From Bacillus sp. CH30_1T (GTDB lineage Bacteria > Bacillota > Bacilli > Bacillales > Bacillaceae_B), in the NCBI RefSeq assembly GCF_008364765.1, contig NZ_VTUY01000008.1:218839-282838 (forward strand): a stretch of DNA of 64,000 nt. Reading direction: 5' to 3'. Each line of letters begins with the position of its first letter. Positions within the stretch are counted from its first letter, which is position 1. Below the pieces are notes generated by a model. The model saw nothing but the letters and a program-made list of their open reading frames with translations, did no database searches and was not told the DNA's origin. This document shows, one piece after another, positions 9,715-20,637 of this stretch. The position numbers were made by a program, and so were the translations under genes.

Positions 9715-10104
9715 GATAGTATGAGATTGTATGCAAGAACCATTATCATACTATTCAAAATTCAAATGCAAAAAGCATAAGTAATATAATATACTTAGTG
9801 ATAATCAATGTTATTCAAAATTTTTAGTATTTAAGAGAAATTGAAAGTAACTTAGCAAATTGACGATACCATAGTCCTATCTAAAACGGTAAAATAGCAT
9901 TAAAGATTCATCAATGCCTTTTTCGAAATCCTGGATATACAGCATTTTACCGCGTCGCAATGTATTTATAGATAGTACACTCTCTTTAGCTTACGGGCGG
10001 AAGGGGTGTATAACCGCTGCACTACTATACTATCTCCGATCAACATTCAAGGCACGTGAAGTGCGTCTTTTTGATAGTATTGTATTTTGAAAGGGGTTTC
10101 AAGA
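9715..10104. other. Non-coding left border of the sugar island
   Basis: No gene. Repeated GATAGTA/TACTATC motifs occur: TAGTATGAG with TCATACTA near 9715-9752, and further copies at 9970-9976, 10024-10036 and 10071-10077. They could be regulator sites or the ends of a lost mobile element. The promoter of the sensor operon must lie here. Confidence 0.4.
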
Positions 10105-11088
10105 TTGAAAAAACTGCTTTTAATTTATTTATTGTTAACTAGTCTATTTGTAATTTATGTATATCATTATCAAACAGACGATTCTTCAAAACGTGAATGG
10201 TCTGGAAATGAAATGAAAGGAAGTATCGATGAAACCTATGTAATGGTTACCTTCCAGGTGGGAATTGACTATTGGAAAGGTGCCTTAAAAGGCTTTGAAG
10301 ATGCGGCAAAAGCTTTGAATGTATCTGTGGAGTATCGCGGTGCTACGCAATACGATGTAGGAGAGGAGATTACGGTACTAGAACAGGTTATTGCAAAGAA
10401 TCCTGCAGGTATTGCTATCTCAACGATTGATCCAGAAGCATTGAATCCTGTTATTAATAAAGCTGTTAATGCTGGTATCCCAGTCGTCATGTTTGATGCG
10501 GATGCGCCAGAAAGTAAAGCATACTCCTTTATAGGTACAAATAGTTATAATGCTGGTGTAGAGGCTGCACATAAGATGGCAGAACTATTAAATGAAAATG
10601 GACAAGTCGGTATCATCACACAACCTCATCAATTAAATCAAATAGATCGTGCACAAGGATTCCGGAATACCATTTTTAAGGAGTATCCTAACATGGAAGT
10701 AGTCTCTACCAAGGATGGAAGGGGGGACCAAATGCAATCTAAAGAAGCTGCGCAGGAAATGATGGAAGAATACCCGGATCTTACTGGAGTTTTCGTTACG
10801 CAAGCAGTTGGCGGGGTTGGAGTCGGAAGAGCGACCTTGGCTAATAATTCTGAAGATTCCGTTAAAATTATTAGCTTTGATACAGATAAAGGGACCCTTG
10901 ATATGATCAAAGATGGGACGATCTCAGCAACATTAGCACAGGGAACATGGCAGATGGGATATTGGGGGCTACAATTTTTATTTCATCTAAATCATGAACC
11001 CAAAAGAAGGGCGCCGCTTCCTCGCGTTGTTGATACTGGTGTTACGATCGTTACGAAGAAAAATGTGGATGCCTATTATCAACAATAA
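10105..11088 (+). CDS. Membrane-anchored sugar-binding protein of a three-component sensor
   Basis: Periplasmic-binding-protein-like protein of 327 residues with an uncleaved-looking N-terminal membrane anchor (residues 3-22) and no lipobox. Sugar-binding family motifs are GIDYWKGALKGFEDAAK, VVMFDADAP, GTNSYNAG and VGRATLANN. I choose TTG 10105 because AAAGGGG lies at 10090-10096; an earlier TTG (10087) overlaps it. It is followed by a sensor kinase and an AraC-type response regulator in one operon, so it probably binds sugar outside the cell and passes the signal to the kinase, as in XylFII-LytS-type systems. Its ligand is inferred to be arabinose from the neighbouring genes. Confidence 0.8.
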   Translation: MKKLLLIYLLLTSLFVIYVYHYQTDDSSKREWSGNEMKGSIDETYVMVTFQVGIDYWKGALKGFEDAAKALNVSVEYRGATQYDVGEEITVLEQVIAKNPAGIAISTIDPEALNPVINKAVNAGIPVVMFDADAPESKAYSFIGTNSYNAGVEAAHKMAELLNENGQVGIITQPHQLNQIDRAQGFRNTIFKEYPNMEVVSTKDGRGDQMQSKEAAQEMMEEYPDLTGVFVTQAVGGVGVGRATLANNSEDSVKIISFDTDKGTLDMIKDGTISATLAQGTWQMGYWGLQFLFHLNHEPKRRAPLPRVVDTGVTIVTKKNVDAYYQQ

Positions 11089-11101
11089 AACCAGGGAATG
11101 G

Positions 11102-12934
11102 ATGGGGAATAAATTGAAACACTGGACACAGATAAATAATTTACCCATTCGATATAAGTTAATCTCTCACTTTTTAATTATCAGTATCATTCCCATTATT
11201 TGTCTGGGTCTTTTGATTAATTGGACAGTTGAGCGTGTACTGGAGGAGCAAGTAAATGACAATACTCTGCAGCTTATCGGCAAAGTAAACAAGTCCCTTG
11301 AATTTTACATTAACAATATGCAAAGTATTACCTACTTTATCGGCTTTAATGAAAAAGTACAGCACTTTTTAGCGGCAGACAATGAGGTAGAGCCTAATGC
11401 AGCGGATGAATATGACATCCAGCGGTTTCTGCGTGATTTTACTACCCTTTCACCGGAAGTAGCCGGGATTTTGATCGTTAATAGTAATGGTGACTATATT
11501 AGTAATGAATTTTTTGCACCATCAACAAAAGATTTAACCGAAGAGAGTTGGTATAAAGAAGCGGTCGACAATAATGGGATATTTACAATTATTGGTCAAC
11601 CAAAAGATCGAGGTCTGTCTTCATTAGTTAATTACCAAAATGACGAAGTGGTTTCGGTTGTCCGGGCAGTAGTAGATCCATATGCTGATGAAGTTCTTGG
11701 GGTGATCCTGATTGATTTAAAGCAAAGGGTCATTAAGGAAACGTTAGTAGACGTTCGCTTGGGAAAAACCGGCTACCTTATGCTGGTGGATGATCAAGGA
11801 CGAAACATTTATCAGCCCAATGACCCGTTAATTAAAAATGTTCCATATAAATGGATAGCAGGACAAAATTCAGGAACTTTCTCAAAAGAAGTGAATGCAC
11901 AACGACTTCAATTTATCCACCAAAAATCCCCGTTTACTAATTGGACGACGATAGGTGTGTTTCCTGCGGAAGAAACAATTTTTGAAATACGGGAGATAAG
12001 GTTTTATTTAGTCAGTTTTATTTTTCTGATCATGATTTTTGGAATTCAAATATCTTATTTTCTATCTAATTCAATATCAAATCCTATTGCTCAGTTAATG
12101 AAATTTATGCGAAAAGCAGAGTCTGGAGAATTTGATGTTCGCTACAGTGAAAAGCGAAATGATGAAATTGGTATGCTGGGACGTAGTTTTAATAATATGC
12201 TAAGACAAATTAATCACTTGATGTCTTTAACAAAACTCCAAGAAAAGGAAAAAAGAGATGCGGAGTTTAGAAGCTTGCAAGCAAACATTAATCCGCATTT
12301 TCTATATAATACGCTGGATACTATCCAGTGGATGGCAAGAAAGCAAAAGAGAAATGACATAGCGGAAGTTGTAGAGTCACTGGCGAAATTATTCCGTATC
12401 GGGCTAAGTAAAGGCAGAGACATCATTTCTTTGGATGAAGAACTTGACCATATAAAGAATTATTTGCAAATACAGAAGACGAGGTATCGTGATAAGTTAA
12501 ACTATCAAATTCATGTGGAAGAGAGTATGGGTGATTTATATGTTATAAAGTTTATTCTACAGCCAATTATAGAAAATGCTATTTATCATGGGATTAAGGA
12601 ACGAAGGGGCCCTGGCCACATCATTGTAACAGCGCAAGAAAAAGAGAGTAACTTATCGATCACTATTGAAGATGACGGAGCTGGTATGACTGAATTGCAG
12701 CTTCAAGAGATGCGGCAAGCACTAAGTGAAGCGATTGCTAGAACAGAGAACAAAGGGGAAACCAGAGATAAAAAAGGCTATGGCACTCTAAATGTGCAAG
12801 CCCGGATCCAGTTAGCGTTTGGTGAAGGCTATGGGATGCATATTCATAGTGAGGAGAAAGCGGGTACAACAGTCGAAATCATATTACCGATGCTGAAAGA
12901 CGATACAGGGCTGGTAAAAGGGGATGCAACATAA
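11102..12934 (+). CDS. Sensor histidine kinase, YesM/LytS type
   Basis: Two-component sensor kinase of about 610 residues. It has a membrane segment near residues 20-42, an extracellular Cache-like sensor domain to about 290, a second membrane segment near 300-322, a HAMP linker, the H-box NPHFLYNTLD (His near residue 398) and an ATPase domain with QPIIENAIYHG and DDGAGM. This is the His_kinase class of YesM. I place the start at ATG 11102; the frame is open further up but overlaps the previous gene. The stop overlaps the ATG of the response regulator. It probably reads sugar occupancy of the upstream binding protein. Confidence 0.85.
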   Translation: MGNKLKHWTQINNLPIRYKLISHFLIISIIPIICLGLLINWTVERVLEEQVNDNTLQLIGKVNKSLEFYINNMQSITYFIGFNEKVQHFLAADNEVEPNAADEYDIQRFLRDFTTLSPEVAGILIVNSNGDYISNEFFAPSTKDLTEESWYKEAVDNNGIFTIIGQPKDRGLSSLVNYQNDEVVSVVRAVVDPYADEVLGVILIDLKQRVIKETLVDVRLGKTGYLMLVDDQGRNIYQPNDPLIKNVPYKWIAGQNSGTFSKEVNAQRLQFIHQKSPFTNWTTIGVFPAEETIFEIREIRFYLVSFIFLIMIFGIQISYFLSNSISNPIAQLMKFMRKAESGEFDVRYSEKRNDEIGMLGRSFNNMLRQINHLMSLTKLQEKEKRDAEFRSLQANINPHFLYNTLDTIQWMARKQKRNDIAEVVESLAKLFRIGLSKGRDIISLDEELDHIKNYLQIQKTRYRDKLNYQIHVEESMGDLYVIKFILQPIIENAIYHGIKERRGPGHIIVTAQEKESNLSITIEDDGAGMTELQLQEMRQALSEAIARTENKGETRDKKGYGTLNVQARIQLAFGEGYGMHIHSEEKAGTTVEIILPMLKDDTGLVKGDAT

Positions 12935-14124
12935 TGAATAAATGGAAAGTATTAATTGCAGATGATGAATATATTATTCGTGAGGGTATACGTTCTTCCG
13001 TCGACTGGGAAGAATTTGGTATGGAAGTTATCGGGGAAGCGGAAGATGGAGAAGAAGCAGTTGAATTAGCCTTAAAGCATAAGATTGATATATTATTGAT
13101 CGATTTAAATATGCCCATAATGAATGGTTTAGCTGCAATGAAGCACTTAAGGGACGAACTGCCCCATTGTAAGATGGTAGTTATCTCGGGTTATGATGAA
13201 TTTCACTATGCTCAAGAGGCAATACGATTGCAAGTAGAAGACTATCTATTAAAACCTGTTAATCCGGAAAAGCTTAAAAAAATTCTGATCGAGCTAAAGC
13301 AGCAATTAGACGTTGAGGTACAGCAGAAGTCCTTTTTGAAACAAGCTGAAAACCAAATTAAGAAGAATCATTTACAACTGAAGGAACGTTTTTTTCAAGA
13401 ATGGATAGCAGGTCAATTAACAAGTACTGAAATTAAAGAGCAATTACAATTTTTAGAATTTTCAGTAGAGAAACCAGTACAGTACCTTGTCATTAGATTG
13501 CCTGATTATCATAACAATCGAACGTATTTACAGGAAAATGACCGGCAAAGTGACTTGTTTGCATTTGAAAGTATAGTAACGAAGTCTTTAGAGAAAATAA
13601 AAGCTGCAGTTTTTCGGGATAGATCGAATTTACTGAATGTTTGCCTGTGGGAACTTGTGACTAATGAACAAATTGCAGCGGTTGAAGCGATGATTAAGAA
13701 AGACTTGAATTTTAACATCTTCTGGCATCTGGAAGATGTAAACGAAGATTTATCCGATTTATATCAAGTTTATGCCCGATGTAAAGAGTCATTGGATAAG
13801 AAAACACGAATTTCTCCCATTGTTAAACAGGCTCAGATCTTTGTTCAAAAGCATTACCAAGACTCATCCCTTTCATTAGAGAGAGTTGCTGTAGAATTAC
13901 ACGTAACAACCGTCTACTTAAGCCGTATGATGAAACAGGAGTTAGGTATTTCTTATAGTGGTCTCTTAACACGGATGCGTATAGACAAAGCGGTTAATTT
14001 ATTGAAAACAACTGACATGTCAATTCGGGAGATAGCAGATACAGTTGGTTATGAATCACAGCATTACTTTAGCACAATTTTCAAGAAACTGGTTGGTGTA
14101 TCTCCGAAGCGATTTAAACAATAA
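12934..14124 (+). CDS. Response regulator with AraC-type DNA-binding domain (YesN type)
   Basis: Response regulator of 396 residues. The receiver domain has the acidic pair D10-D11, the phospho-acceptor Asp near residue 56 (LLIDLNMP) and the conserved Lys in LLKPVN near 105. A middle region is of unknown fold. The C-terminal AraC helix-turn-helix pair occupies about residues 295-396 (DKAVNLLKTTDMSIREIAD, GVSPKRFKQ). Its ATG overlaps the kinase stop. It likely activates the adjacent sugar transporter and catabolic genes when sugar is sensed. Confidence 0.88.
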   Translation: MNKWKVLIADDEYIIREGIRSSVDWEEFGMEVIGEAEDGEEAVELALKHKIDILLIDLNMPIMNGLAAMKHLRDELPHCKMVVISGYDEFHYAQEAIRLQVEDYLLKPVNPEKLKKILIELKQQLDVEVQQKSFLKQAENQIKKNHLQLKERFFQEWIAGQLTSTEIKEQLQFLEFSVEKPVQYLVIRLPDYHNNRTYLQENDRQSDLFAFESIVTKSLEKIKAAVFRDRSNLLNVCLWELVTNEQIAAVEAMIKKDLNFNIFWHLEDVNEDLSDLYQVYARCKESLDKKTRISPIVKQAQIFVQKHYQDSSLSLERVAVELHVTTVYLSRMMKQELGISYSGLLTRMRIDKAVNLLKTTDMSIREIADTVGYESQHYFSTIFKKLVGVSPKRFKQ

Positions 14125-14136
14125 CTAAAAGGAAAG

Positions 14137-14165
14137 CTCTCCATATATATGGGGAGTTTTTCTTT
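14137..14165 (+). terminator. Terminator of the sensor operon
   Basis: CTCTCCATAT pairs with ATATGGGGAG with one G-U pair, followed by TTTTTCTTTTT. It separates the sensor operon from the transporter operon. Confidence 0.8.
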
Positions 14166-14307
14166 TTGGTTACTTTTATAAACATCTAAGGGCTAATTAT
14201 CGCAAAATTCATAACTATTTTTACATTTAGATTAATTATTTATAAAAACAGTTTAAATTTATGTAAAGCCTTACATTGGAAATGTTGATATTCTAAATTC
14301 AAGAAAG

Positions 14308-14321
14308 AGAAAGCGATTACA
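14308..14321 (+). promoter_or_regulatory. cre-like site before the sugar-binding protein gene
   Basis: AGAAAGCGATTACA differs from the cre core TGNAANCGNWNNCW at one position (A for the first T). It sits 24 bases before the gene start, close to the likely promoter, so CcpA repression of the arabinose genes is plausible but not shown. Confidence 0.45.
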
Positions 14322-14344
14322 AAAATTGAAAGGGGTTACAAAGG

Positions 14345-15430
14345 ATGAAGAGGAAATCAGGTTTATTTGCACTACTCATTTGTTTTATGTTGCTTTTAGC
14401 TGCCTGTGGAGGAAACAAAACATCAGGAGGCTCTGACGAAAAAGGCTTAATCGGTGTTGCGATGCCAACTAAATCATCACAAAGATGGGTAGATGATGGA
14501 AATAACATGGTGGAGCAATTAAAAGAACTAGGATACAAAACAGATTTACAATATGCAGAAGATGATGTTGATAAGCAAATCGAACAAATCGAGAACATGA
14601 TTGTAAAAGGTGCAGAAGTTCTAGTTGTTGCATCAATCGATGGTACAGCATTAACAAATGTTTTAGAAAAAGCTGCTGATCAAGATATTCAAGTAATTGC
14701 TTATGACCGCTTGATCATGGAAACTGATAACGTTTCTTATTATGCAACCTTTGATAACTTCCAAGTAGGTGTATTACAAGCAAATTATATTGAAGAGGCA
14801 TTAAAGCTTTCAGAAGAAGCAGGACCATTTAACATCGAACTATTTGCTGGATCTCCAGATGATAATAACGCTAATTTCTTCTGGGATGGTGCAATGTCTG
14901 TATTACAGCCACATATCGATAGCGGAAAATTAATCGTACAGAGTGGACAAACGAGTTTTGAGCAAGGTGCAACAATGCGCTGGGATGGAAACTTAGCAAA
15001 ATCACGTATGGAAAACATTTTAAGTAAATCGTATTCAAATGGTGAAACTGTTGATGCAGTATTGTCACCTTACGATGGAATCAGCCGTGGAGCTATTCAA
15101 GCATTAAAAGGGGTAGGTTATGGCTCTGGGGATCTGCCGCTTCCTGTTGTTACAGGTCAAGATGCAGAATCAGCTTCTGTTAAATCTATGATTGCAGGCG
15201 AACAGACACAAACAGTATTTAAAGATACTCGTGATTTAGCTGCCGTAGTAGTAAACATGATTCAATCGATTCAAAAGGGTGAAGATGCGGAAGTTAATGA
15301 TACAGAAACATATGACAATGGCAAGAAAGTTGTTCCTTCTTATCTAGTAGAACCCGTATCTGTAGATATCAACAATTACAAAGAGAAATTAATAGATAGT
15401 GAATATTATTCTGAAGACGAATTAAAATAG
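14345..15430 (+). CDS. chvE: Sugar-binding lipoprotein, ChvE-like (arabinose-type ABC importer)
   Basis: Extracellular substrate-binding lipoprotein of 361 residues. The signal peptide ends in LLLAAC with lipid-modified Cys 21. The mature part follows the ChvE multiple-monosaccharide pattern: [40 protein letters not shown] and VTGQDAE. AAAGGGG at 14329 gives the start. First gene of a chvE-mmsA-mmsB transporter followed by araD and araA, so L-arabinose is the likely substrate; xylose or galactose are possible alternatives for this family. Confidence 0.87.
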   Translation: MKRKSGLFALLICFMLLLAACGGNKTSGGSDEKGLIGVAMPTKSSQRWVDDGNNMVEQLKELGYKTDLQYAEDDVDKQIEQIENMIVKGAEVLVVASIDGTALTNVLEKAADQDIQVIAYDRLIMETDNVSYYATFDNFQVGVLQANYIEEALKLSEEAGPFNIELFAGSPDDNNANFFWDGAMSVLQPHIDSGKLIVQSGQTSFEQGATMRWDGNLAKSRMENILSKSYSNGETVDAVLSPYDGISRGAIQALKGVGYGSGDLPLPVVTGQDAESASVKSMIAGEQTQTVFKDTRDLAAVVVNMIQSIQKGEDAEVNDTETYDNGKKVVPSYLVEPVSVDINNYKEKLIDSEYYSEDELK

Positions 15431-15437
15431 CCAAACG

Positions 15438-15470
15438 GATTTCAGTGGTGACTGTGTCACCACTGAAATC
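15438..15470 (+). terminator. Intra-operon hairpin between binding protein and ATPase genes
   Basis: A perfect 14-bp stem (GATTTCAGTGGTGA with its complement) around a five-base loop and without a T-run. Such stems after binding-protein genes commonly stabilise the upstream mRNA and lower downstream expression; that role is inferred. Confidence 0.6.
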
Positions 15471-15505
15471 ATTATTACGTTATTTATAAGAAGGTGGTCA
15501 GGGCT

Positions 15506-17065
15506 ATGTCAGATTATATTTTAGAAATGCGTAACATAACGAAAACGTTCCCTGGTGTTAAAGCGTTGGATAATGTGAACTTAAAAGTTGAAAAAGGCGA
15601 AATTCACTCTCTCGTTGGTGAGAATGGTGCTGGTAAGTCCACATTGATGAAAGTATTAAGTGGTGTCTATCCCAGTGGTTCGTTTGATGGTGGTATTTAT
15701 CTTGAAGGTCAAGAGTGTCATTTTAAAGATATTAAGCAAAGTGAAGGTGTTGGTATTGTTATTATTCACCAAGAACTTGCTTTAAGTCCATTTCTATCAA
15801 TAGCTGAAAACATATTCTTAGGAAATGAAAGACAATCCCGCAACATAATAAAGTGGCAAGATACCTTTAAGGAAGCCAAAACATTATTAGATCGAGTTGG
15901 GTTAAAAGAGTCACCTGAAACTGCTGTAATGGATATAGGCGTTGGGAAGCAACAGCTGGTTGAAATCGCGAAGGCACTATCGAAAAATGTAAAACTATTA
16001 ATTCTGGATGAACCAACAGCAGCATTAAATGAAACAGATAGCGAAAATCTATTAAAATTACTACTTGAACTTAAAAAACAAGGAATAACTTCTATTCTTA
16101 TATCTCATAAATTAAATGAAGTATCGGCTATTTCTGATTCAATTACTATTTTACGAGATGGGCAAACAATTGAAACATTCTCGGCTAAGGAAGAAGAAGC
16201 ATTAGAGGATCGAATTATCAAAGGGATGGTTGGACGGGAATTGACAAGTCGCTATCCTGAACGCGTCCCAACTATTGGAGAAACTGTTTTTGAAGTGAAA
16301 AATTGGAATGTTTATCACCCTCAACAGCGTGAACGAAAAGTTATTGATAATGTGAATTTTCATATTCGTCGCGGGGAAATTGTTGGGATAGCCGGCCTCA
16401 TGGGTGCGGGCAGAACCGAACTGGCGATGAGTATTTTTGGAAAAACTTACGGAAAGAAAATAACTGGTTCTTTATACAAAAATGGAAAAGAAATTCAAGC
16501 AAATACAGTAAGTGAGGCCATTAAGGACGGAATTGCTTATGTATCAGAGGACCGGAAAACATATGGATTAAATTTAATCGATGACATTAAACGGAATATC
16601 ACGTTATCGAATCTTAAACGCATTTCGAAAAACTCTGTCATTAATGAAAATAAAGAGATTGCCGAAGCGAAAATATTACGTGAAAAACTAAACATTAAAA
16701 CGCCATCGCTTGAACAGCTTGCTGGAAACCTGAGTGGGGGAAACCAGCAAAAAATAGTGTTGAGTAAATGGATATTTACTGAGCCTGACTTATTAATTTT
16801 GGATGAACCGACACGAGGTATAGATGTGGGAGCCAAATATGAAATATATTCTCAAATTAATGATTTGGCGGCTGAGGGATTGGCTGTATTAGTTATATCA
16901 TCAGAGCTTCCAGAGGTACTTGGACTCTCAGACCGTATATATGTAATGAATGAAGGACGTATAACAGGTGAACTTAATCGCTCTGAAGCGAATCAAGAAA
17001 ATGTTATGCGTTATATGACCGGATCTGGAGGGGCTAATCGTGCAAACAGTAATGAACTTATTTAG
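15506..17065 (+). CDS. mmsA: Sugar ABC transporter ATP-binding protein, MmsA/GguA type
   Basis: Tandem ATPase of 519 residues. Domain 1 has Walker [10 protein letters not shown] at residues 38-46, [16 protein letters not shown] signature region and [10 protein letters not shown]; domain 2 has [20 protein letters not shown] and [10 protein letters not shown]. It is about 20 residues longer than RbsA, as usual for the multiple-monosaccharide subfamily. ATG 15506 is chosen because AAGGTGG at 15491 precedes it; an earlier GTG lies in that site. It overlaps the permease gene by 26 bases. It energises sugar import with the flanking proteins. Confidence 0.9.
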   Translation: MSDYILEMRNITKTFPGVKALDNVNLKVEKGEIHSLVGENGAGKSTLMKVLSGVYPSGSFDGGIYLEGQECHFKDIKQSEGVGIVIIHQELALSPFLSIAENIFLGNERQSRNIIKWQDTFKEAKTLLDRVGLKESPETAVMDIGVGKQQLVEIAKALSKNVKLLILDEPTAALNETDSENLLKLLLELKKQGITSILISHKLNEVSAISDSITILRDGQTIETFSAKEEEALEDRIIKGMVGRELTSRYPERVPTIGETVFEVKNWNVYHPQQRERKVIDNVNFHIRRGEIVGIAGLMGAGRTELAMSIFGKTYGKKITGSLYKNGKEIQANTVSEAIKDGIAYVSEDRKTYGLNLIDDIKRNITLSNLKRISKNSVINENKEIAEAKILREKLNIKTPSLEQLAGNLSGGNQQKIVLSKWIFTEPDLLILDEPTRGIDVGAKYEIYSQINDLAAEGLAVLVISSELPEVLGLSDRIYVMNEGRITGELNRSEANQENVMRYMTGSGGANRANSNELI

Positions 17066-18203
17066 AAACAATATACGTGAATATGGAATGATTATTGCAC
17101 TTGTATTCATTACCGGACTGTTTTTGATATTAACAGATGGGATTACCTTTAAACCTTTGAACTTAACCAATTTAATCCTGCAAAATGGATTTATTTTAGT
17201 ATTAGCCGTTGGGATGGTTCTAGTCATTATTACCGGAAACATTGACCTATCCGTTGGTTCTGTCGTTGCATTTGTCGGTGCTATCGCCGGGGTATTGATG
17301 ATCAATAACAATGTACCGGTTTGGTTAGCAATTATTTTATCCATTTTTGTTGGTGCACTGATTGGTGTTTGGCAAGGATTTTGGATTGCCTATGTAGGAA
17401 TACCATCCTTTATCGTAACTTTAGCAGGGATGTTAATCTTCCGTGGATTGACTTTGTATTTATTGGATGGTAAGTCATTAGCGCCATTCCCTGATTCTTT
17501 TGGACAGTTAAGCAGCGGTTTCCTGCCGAACATTGGATCAGGAGACTTCCATCTTCTATCGATCGTATTGTCTGTGCTGCTATCCCTTGTATTAATTTAT
17601 TTAGAGTATAGTAAGCGTAAAAATCAATTGCAAAACAACTTGGAAGTATTGCCGCTCTGGATTACGGTAACAAAGTTAGCACTATTAGTCTTTGTTATTA
17701 ACTGGTTTACTTATCAGCTTGCACTAAACAAAGGGATTCCGATTGTATTGGTGATCGTATTCGCCCTTATCGTTATTTACACTTTTATTATGAAAAATAC
17801 AGTAATGGGGCGCTACGTTTATGCAACCGGCGGTAACAAGAAAGCCGCAGATTTATCAGGTATAAAAACGAAGCGAGTTGTATTCTGGGTGTTTGTAAAC
17901 AACGGTATCATTGCAGCATTAGCTGGGTTGATGTTTGCTGCCCGCTTGAATTCAGCAACACCGGCGGCAGGTAACATGCTTGAGTTAGACGCAATCGCGG
18001 CTGTATTTATCGGTGGTGCTTCAATGGCCGGTGGTGTTGGTACGGTAATTGGTGCGATTGTCGGTGGTCTGGTAATGGGTGTCATGAACAATGGTATGTC
18101 ATTAATCGGGATCGGCATTGATTGGCAGCAAGCGATTAAAGGTTTGGTACTCTTACTGGCAGTAGGTTTTGATGTGTTTAATAAAAATAGAGCTGGAAAA
18201 TAA
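17040..18203 (+). CDS. mmsB: Sugar ABC transporter permease, MmsB/GguB type
   Basis: Polytopic membrane protein of 387 residues with the importer hallmarks [16 protein letters not shown] near residue 75 and [21 protein letters not shown] near 310. The polar insert after residue 190 ([12 protein letters not shown]) is typical of this subfamily compared with RbsC. GTG 17040 follows GGAGGGG (17028-17034). Its stop codon touches the open frame of araD. It forms the transmembrane channel of the arabinose-type importer. Confidence 0.88.
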   Translation: MQTVMNLFRNNIREYGMIIALVFITGLFLILTDGITFKPLNLTNLILQNGFILVLAVGMVLVIITGNIDLSVGSVVAFVGAIAGVLMINNNVPVWLAIILSIFVGALIGVWQGFWIAYVGIPSFIVTLAGMLIFRGLTLYLLDGKSLAPFPDSFGQLSSGFLPNIGSGDFHLLSIVLSVLLSLVLIYLEYSKRKNQLQNNLEVLPLWITVTKLALLVFVINWFTYQLALNKGIPIVLVIVFALIVIYTFIMKNTVMGRYVYATGGNKKAADLSGIKTKRVVFWVFVNNGIIAALAGLMFAARLNSATPAAGNMLELDAIAAVFIGGASMAGGVGTVIGAIVGGLVMGVMNNGMSLIGIGIDWQQAIKGLVLLLAVGFDVFNKNRAGK

Positions 18204-18262
18204 TGCGAAAACACAATGAGGGCTACGATTCCCATGGTGTTTTTGAAAGGGGATGCGCGAAC

Positions 18263-18964
18263 ATGCTGGAGGGTTTAAAGCAGCAAGTACTCGAAGCGAA
18301 TCAAGCTTTACCTAAACATAACTTAGTCACATTTACTTGGGGGAATGTCAGTGCTATTGATCGTGAAACAAATTTAGTAGTGATTAAACCAAGTGGAGTG
18401 GATTATGAAGAATTGAAACTAGAAGACATCGTTGTGGTCGACTTAGAAGGTAATATGGTTGAAGGTCATTTGAAAGCATCATCTGATACACCAACACATG
18501 TACATTTATATAAATCATTTCCAGACATCGGAGGAATTGTGCATACTCATTCCCCGCAAGCAACAAGCTTTGCGCAAGCAGGAAAAGGGATACCTGCACT
18601 TGGCACAACTCATGCTGATTACTTTTATGGAGAAATTCCATGTACCCGGCCCATGACTAAAGAAGAGATTAAAGGAAGATATGAGCATGAGACTGGGGTT
18701 GTCATTGTAGAAACATTTGAAAAAGAAAAACTGGATCCTGCACTAATTCCAGGGGTTCTTGTTTACAATCATGCTCCTTTTGCATGGGGAAAGGATGCCC
18801 ATGACGCTGTTCATAACGCAGTGGTTTTAGAGGAAGTGGCTAAAATGGCATTATGGACACATCAAATAAATCCCGAAACGAGAATGATGGATCAAAACTT
18901 GCTGGATAAGCATTTCCTAAGAAAGCATGGGGCAGCTGCATATTATGGTCAGGATAAAAATTAA
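18263..18964 (+). CDS. araD: L-ribulose-5-phosphate 4-epimerase
   Basis: AraD of 233 residues, close to B. subtilis AraD throughout. It converts L-ribulose 5-phosphate to D-xylulose 5-phosphate, the last step of arabinose breakdown. Class II aldolase motifs are [35 protein letters not shown] (zinc-binding His pair) and [11 protein letters not shown] 18263 follows AAAGGGGA; an upstream in-frame ATG at 18203 adds 20 unconserved residues and lacks a binding site. It lies between the transporter and araA. Confidence 0.95.
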   Translation: MLEGLKQQVLEANQALPKHNLVTFTWGNVSAIDRETNLVVIKPSGVDYEELKLEDIVVVDLEGNMVEGHLKASSDTPTHVHLYKSFPDIGGIVHTHSPQATSFAQAGKGIPALGTTHADYFYGEIPCTRPMTKEEIKGRYEHETGVVIVETFEKEKLDPALIPGVLVYNHAPFAWGKDAHDAVHNAVVLEEVAKMALWTHQINPETRMMDQNLLDKHFLRKHGAAAYYGQDKN

Positions 18965-19011
18965 AAGAGGATTGGTCATATGACAAGCTCAATGATAGGG
19001 AGGATAAAAGT

Positions 19012-20505
19012 ATGTTAAAAGTAAAGCCTGTTGAATTTTGGTTTGTGACGGGAAGTCAGCATTTATATGGACCTGAGACGTTAGAGGAAGTAGCAAAACA
19101 CTCTCAGGAAATGGCAAATGGGCTGAATCAAGGTAAGGGTGTTCTTTCAAAAATAGTCTATAAACCTGTTGTGAAAACGGCAGAAGAAATTCGTAAAATC
19201 ATGATTGAGGCAAATGCGGATGATCATTGTGGCGGAATCATTACATGGATGCATACATTTTCACCTGCAAAAATGTGGATTGCCGGACTTTCTGAGTTAA
19301 AGAAGCCTTTACTGCATTTACATACACAATACAATCGTGACATTCCATGGAATGAAATTGATATGGACTTCATGAACCTAAACCAAGCAGCACATGGTGA
19401 TCGTGAGTATGGTTTTATTGGGGCAAGAATGGGAATTGCACGGAAGGTTGTTGTTGGTCATTGGCAGGATCAAGAAACACAGGGCCGAATTGCAACTTGG
19501 ATGAGAACGGCTGTTGCATTTAATGAAAGCAAAAATCTAAAAGTAGCTCGATTTGGTGACAACATGCGCCGAGTTGCAGTGACTGAAGGAGATAAGGTTG
19601 AAGCACAAATAAAATTTGGATGGACTGTTAATGGTTATGGTATCGGTGAACTTGTTGCTAAGATGAATGAGTTCTCTGAAGGGGATGTTGATCGTTTAAT
19701 AGCAGAATATGAGGACAAGTATGATTTTGCGGCGGAGGGTAAAGAAGCTGGACCGGTTCGTGAATCAATTCGTTACCAAGCACGTATTGAGCTTGGGATG
19801 AGAGCATTCTTGGAAGAAGGAGGCTATTCTGCGTTTACAACAACGTTTGAAGACTTACACGGCATGAAACAATTGCCGGGACTTGCAGTTCAGCGCCTTA
19901 TGGAAGATGGTTATGGTTTTGCCGGCGAAGGGGACTGGAAGACAGCAGCCCTTTTACGTATGATGAAAATCATGTCTAATAATCAAGGGACATCATTTAT
20001 GGAGGATTACACTTATCATATGGAGCCTGGAAATGAAATGGTACTGGGCTCTCATATGTTAGAGATTTGCCCAACGATTGCAGAAACAAAACCTGTGATT
20101 GAAGTACACCCGCTGGGTATCGGTGGAAAAGATGATCCGGCACGAATGGTATTTAACAGCCGTCCTGGAAAAGCTGTGAACTTCTCTGTTATCGATTTAG
20201 GGCATCGCTTTAGATTACTTGTAAATGAAGTAGAGGCCGTAAGAGTGGAAAAAGAGATGCCAAATCTACCTGTAGCAAGAGTATTATGGAAGCCGAAGCC
20301 ATCACTAAGAGACTCTGCAGAAGCATGGATTTTTGGCGGTGGTGCCCATCATACTGTTTTCTCATATGACATTACATCTGAACAACTACAAGATTGGGCA
20401 GAGATGGCAGGAATTGAATGTGCGATTATTGAGGGTGACACAAAACCATATGTGTTCAGAAATGAGTTGCGTATTGCTGATCTGGCCTGGAAGCTCTATC
20501 AATAG
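19012..20505 (+). CDS. araA: L-arabinose isomerase
   Basis: AraA of 497 residues, full length. It isomerises L-arabinose to L-ribulose, needing Mn2+. Conserved segments include [16 protein letters not shown] at the N-terminus, [25 protein letters not shown], the metal and catalytic region [12 protein letters not shown], and HMEPGNE. GGGAGGATAAAAGT precedes the ATG. It follows araD by 47 bases and is followed by a terminator, so the epimerase and isomerase are probably cotranscribed with the transporter. Confidence 0.96.
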   Translation: MLKVKPVEFWFVTGSQHLYGPETLEEVAKHSQEMANGLNQGKGVLSKIVYKPVVKTAEEIRKIMIEANADDHCGGIITWMHTFSPAKMWIAGLSELKKPLLHLHTQYNRDIPWNEIDMDFMNLNQAAHGDREYGFIGARMGIARKVVVGHWQDQETQGRIATWMRTAVAFNESKNLKVARFGDNMRRVAVTEGDKVEAQIKFGWTVNGYGIGELVAKMNEFSEGDVDRLIAEYEDKYDFAAEGKEAGPVRESIRYQARIELGMRAFLEEGGYSAFTTTFEDLHGMKQLPGLAVQRLMEDGYGFAGEGDWKTAALLRMMKIMSNNQGTSFMEDYTYHMEPGNEMVLGSHMLEICPTIAETKPVIEVHPLGIGGKDDPARMVFNSRPGKAVNFSVIDLGHRFRLLVNEVEAVRVEKEMPNLPVARVLWKPKPSLRDSAEAWIFGGGAHHTVFSYDITSEQLQDWAEMAGIECAIIEGDTKPYVFRNELRIADLAWKLYQ

Positions 20506-20568
20506 TTAATCGTATTATAGGATGAAAATAGCAGGCAATAGATGTTCAAAATAACTCAGCAAAAATAT

Positions 20569-20611
20569 GTTCCCCTTTAGGTAGACAGATTACTGGAAGG
20601 GGGATTTTTTC
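20569..20611 (+). terminator. Terminator-like hairpin after araA
   Basis: TTCCCCTTT pairs with AAGGGGGA across an 18-base loop, followed by TTTTTT. It lies just before the kinase gene, so it may attenuate rather than end the transcript. Confidence 0.55.
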
Positions 20612-20637
20612 TAATAACACCCTGGGGGGGGAATTAC

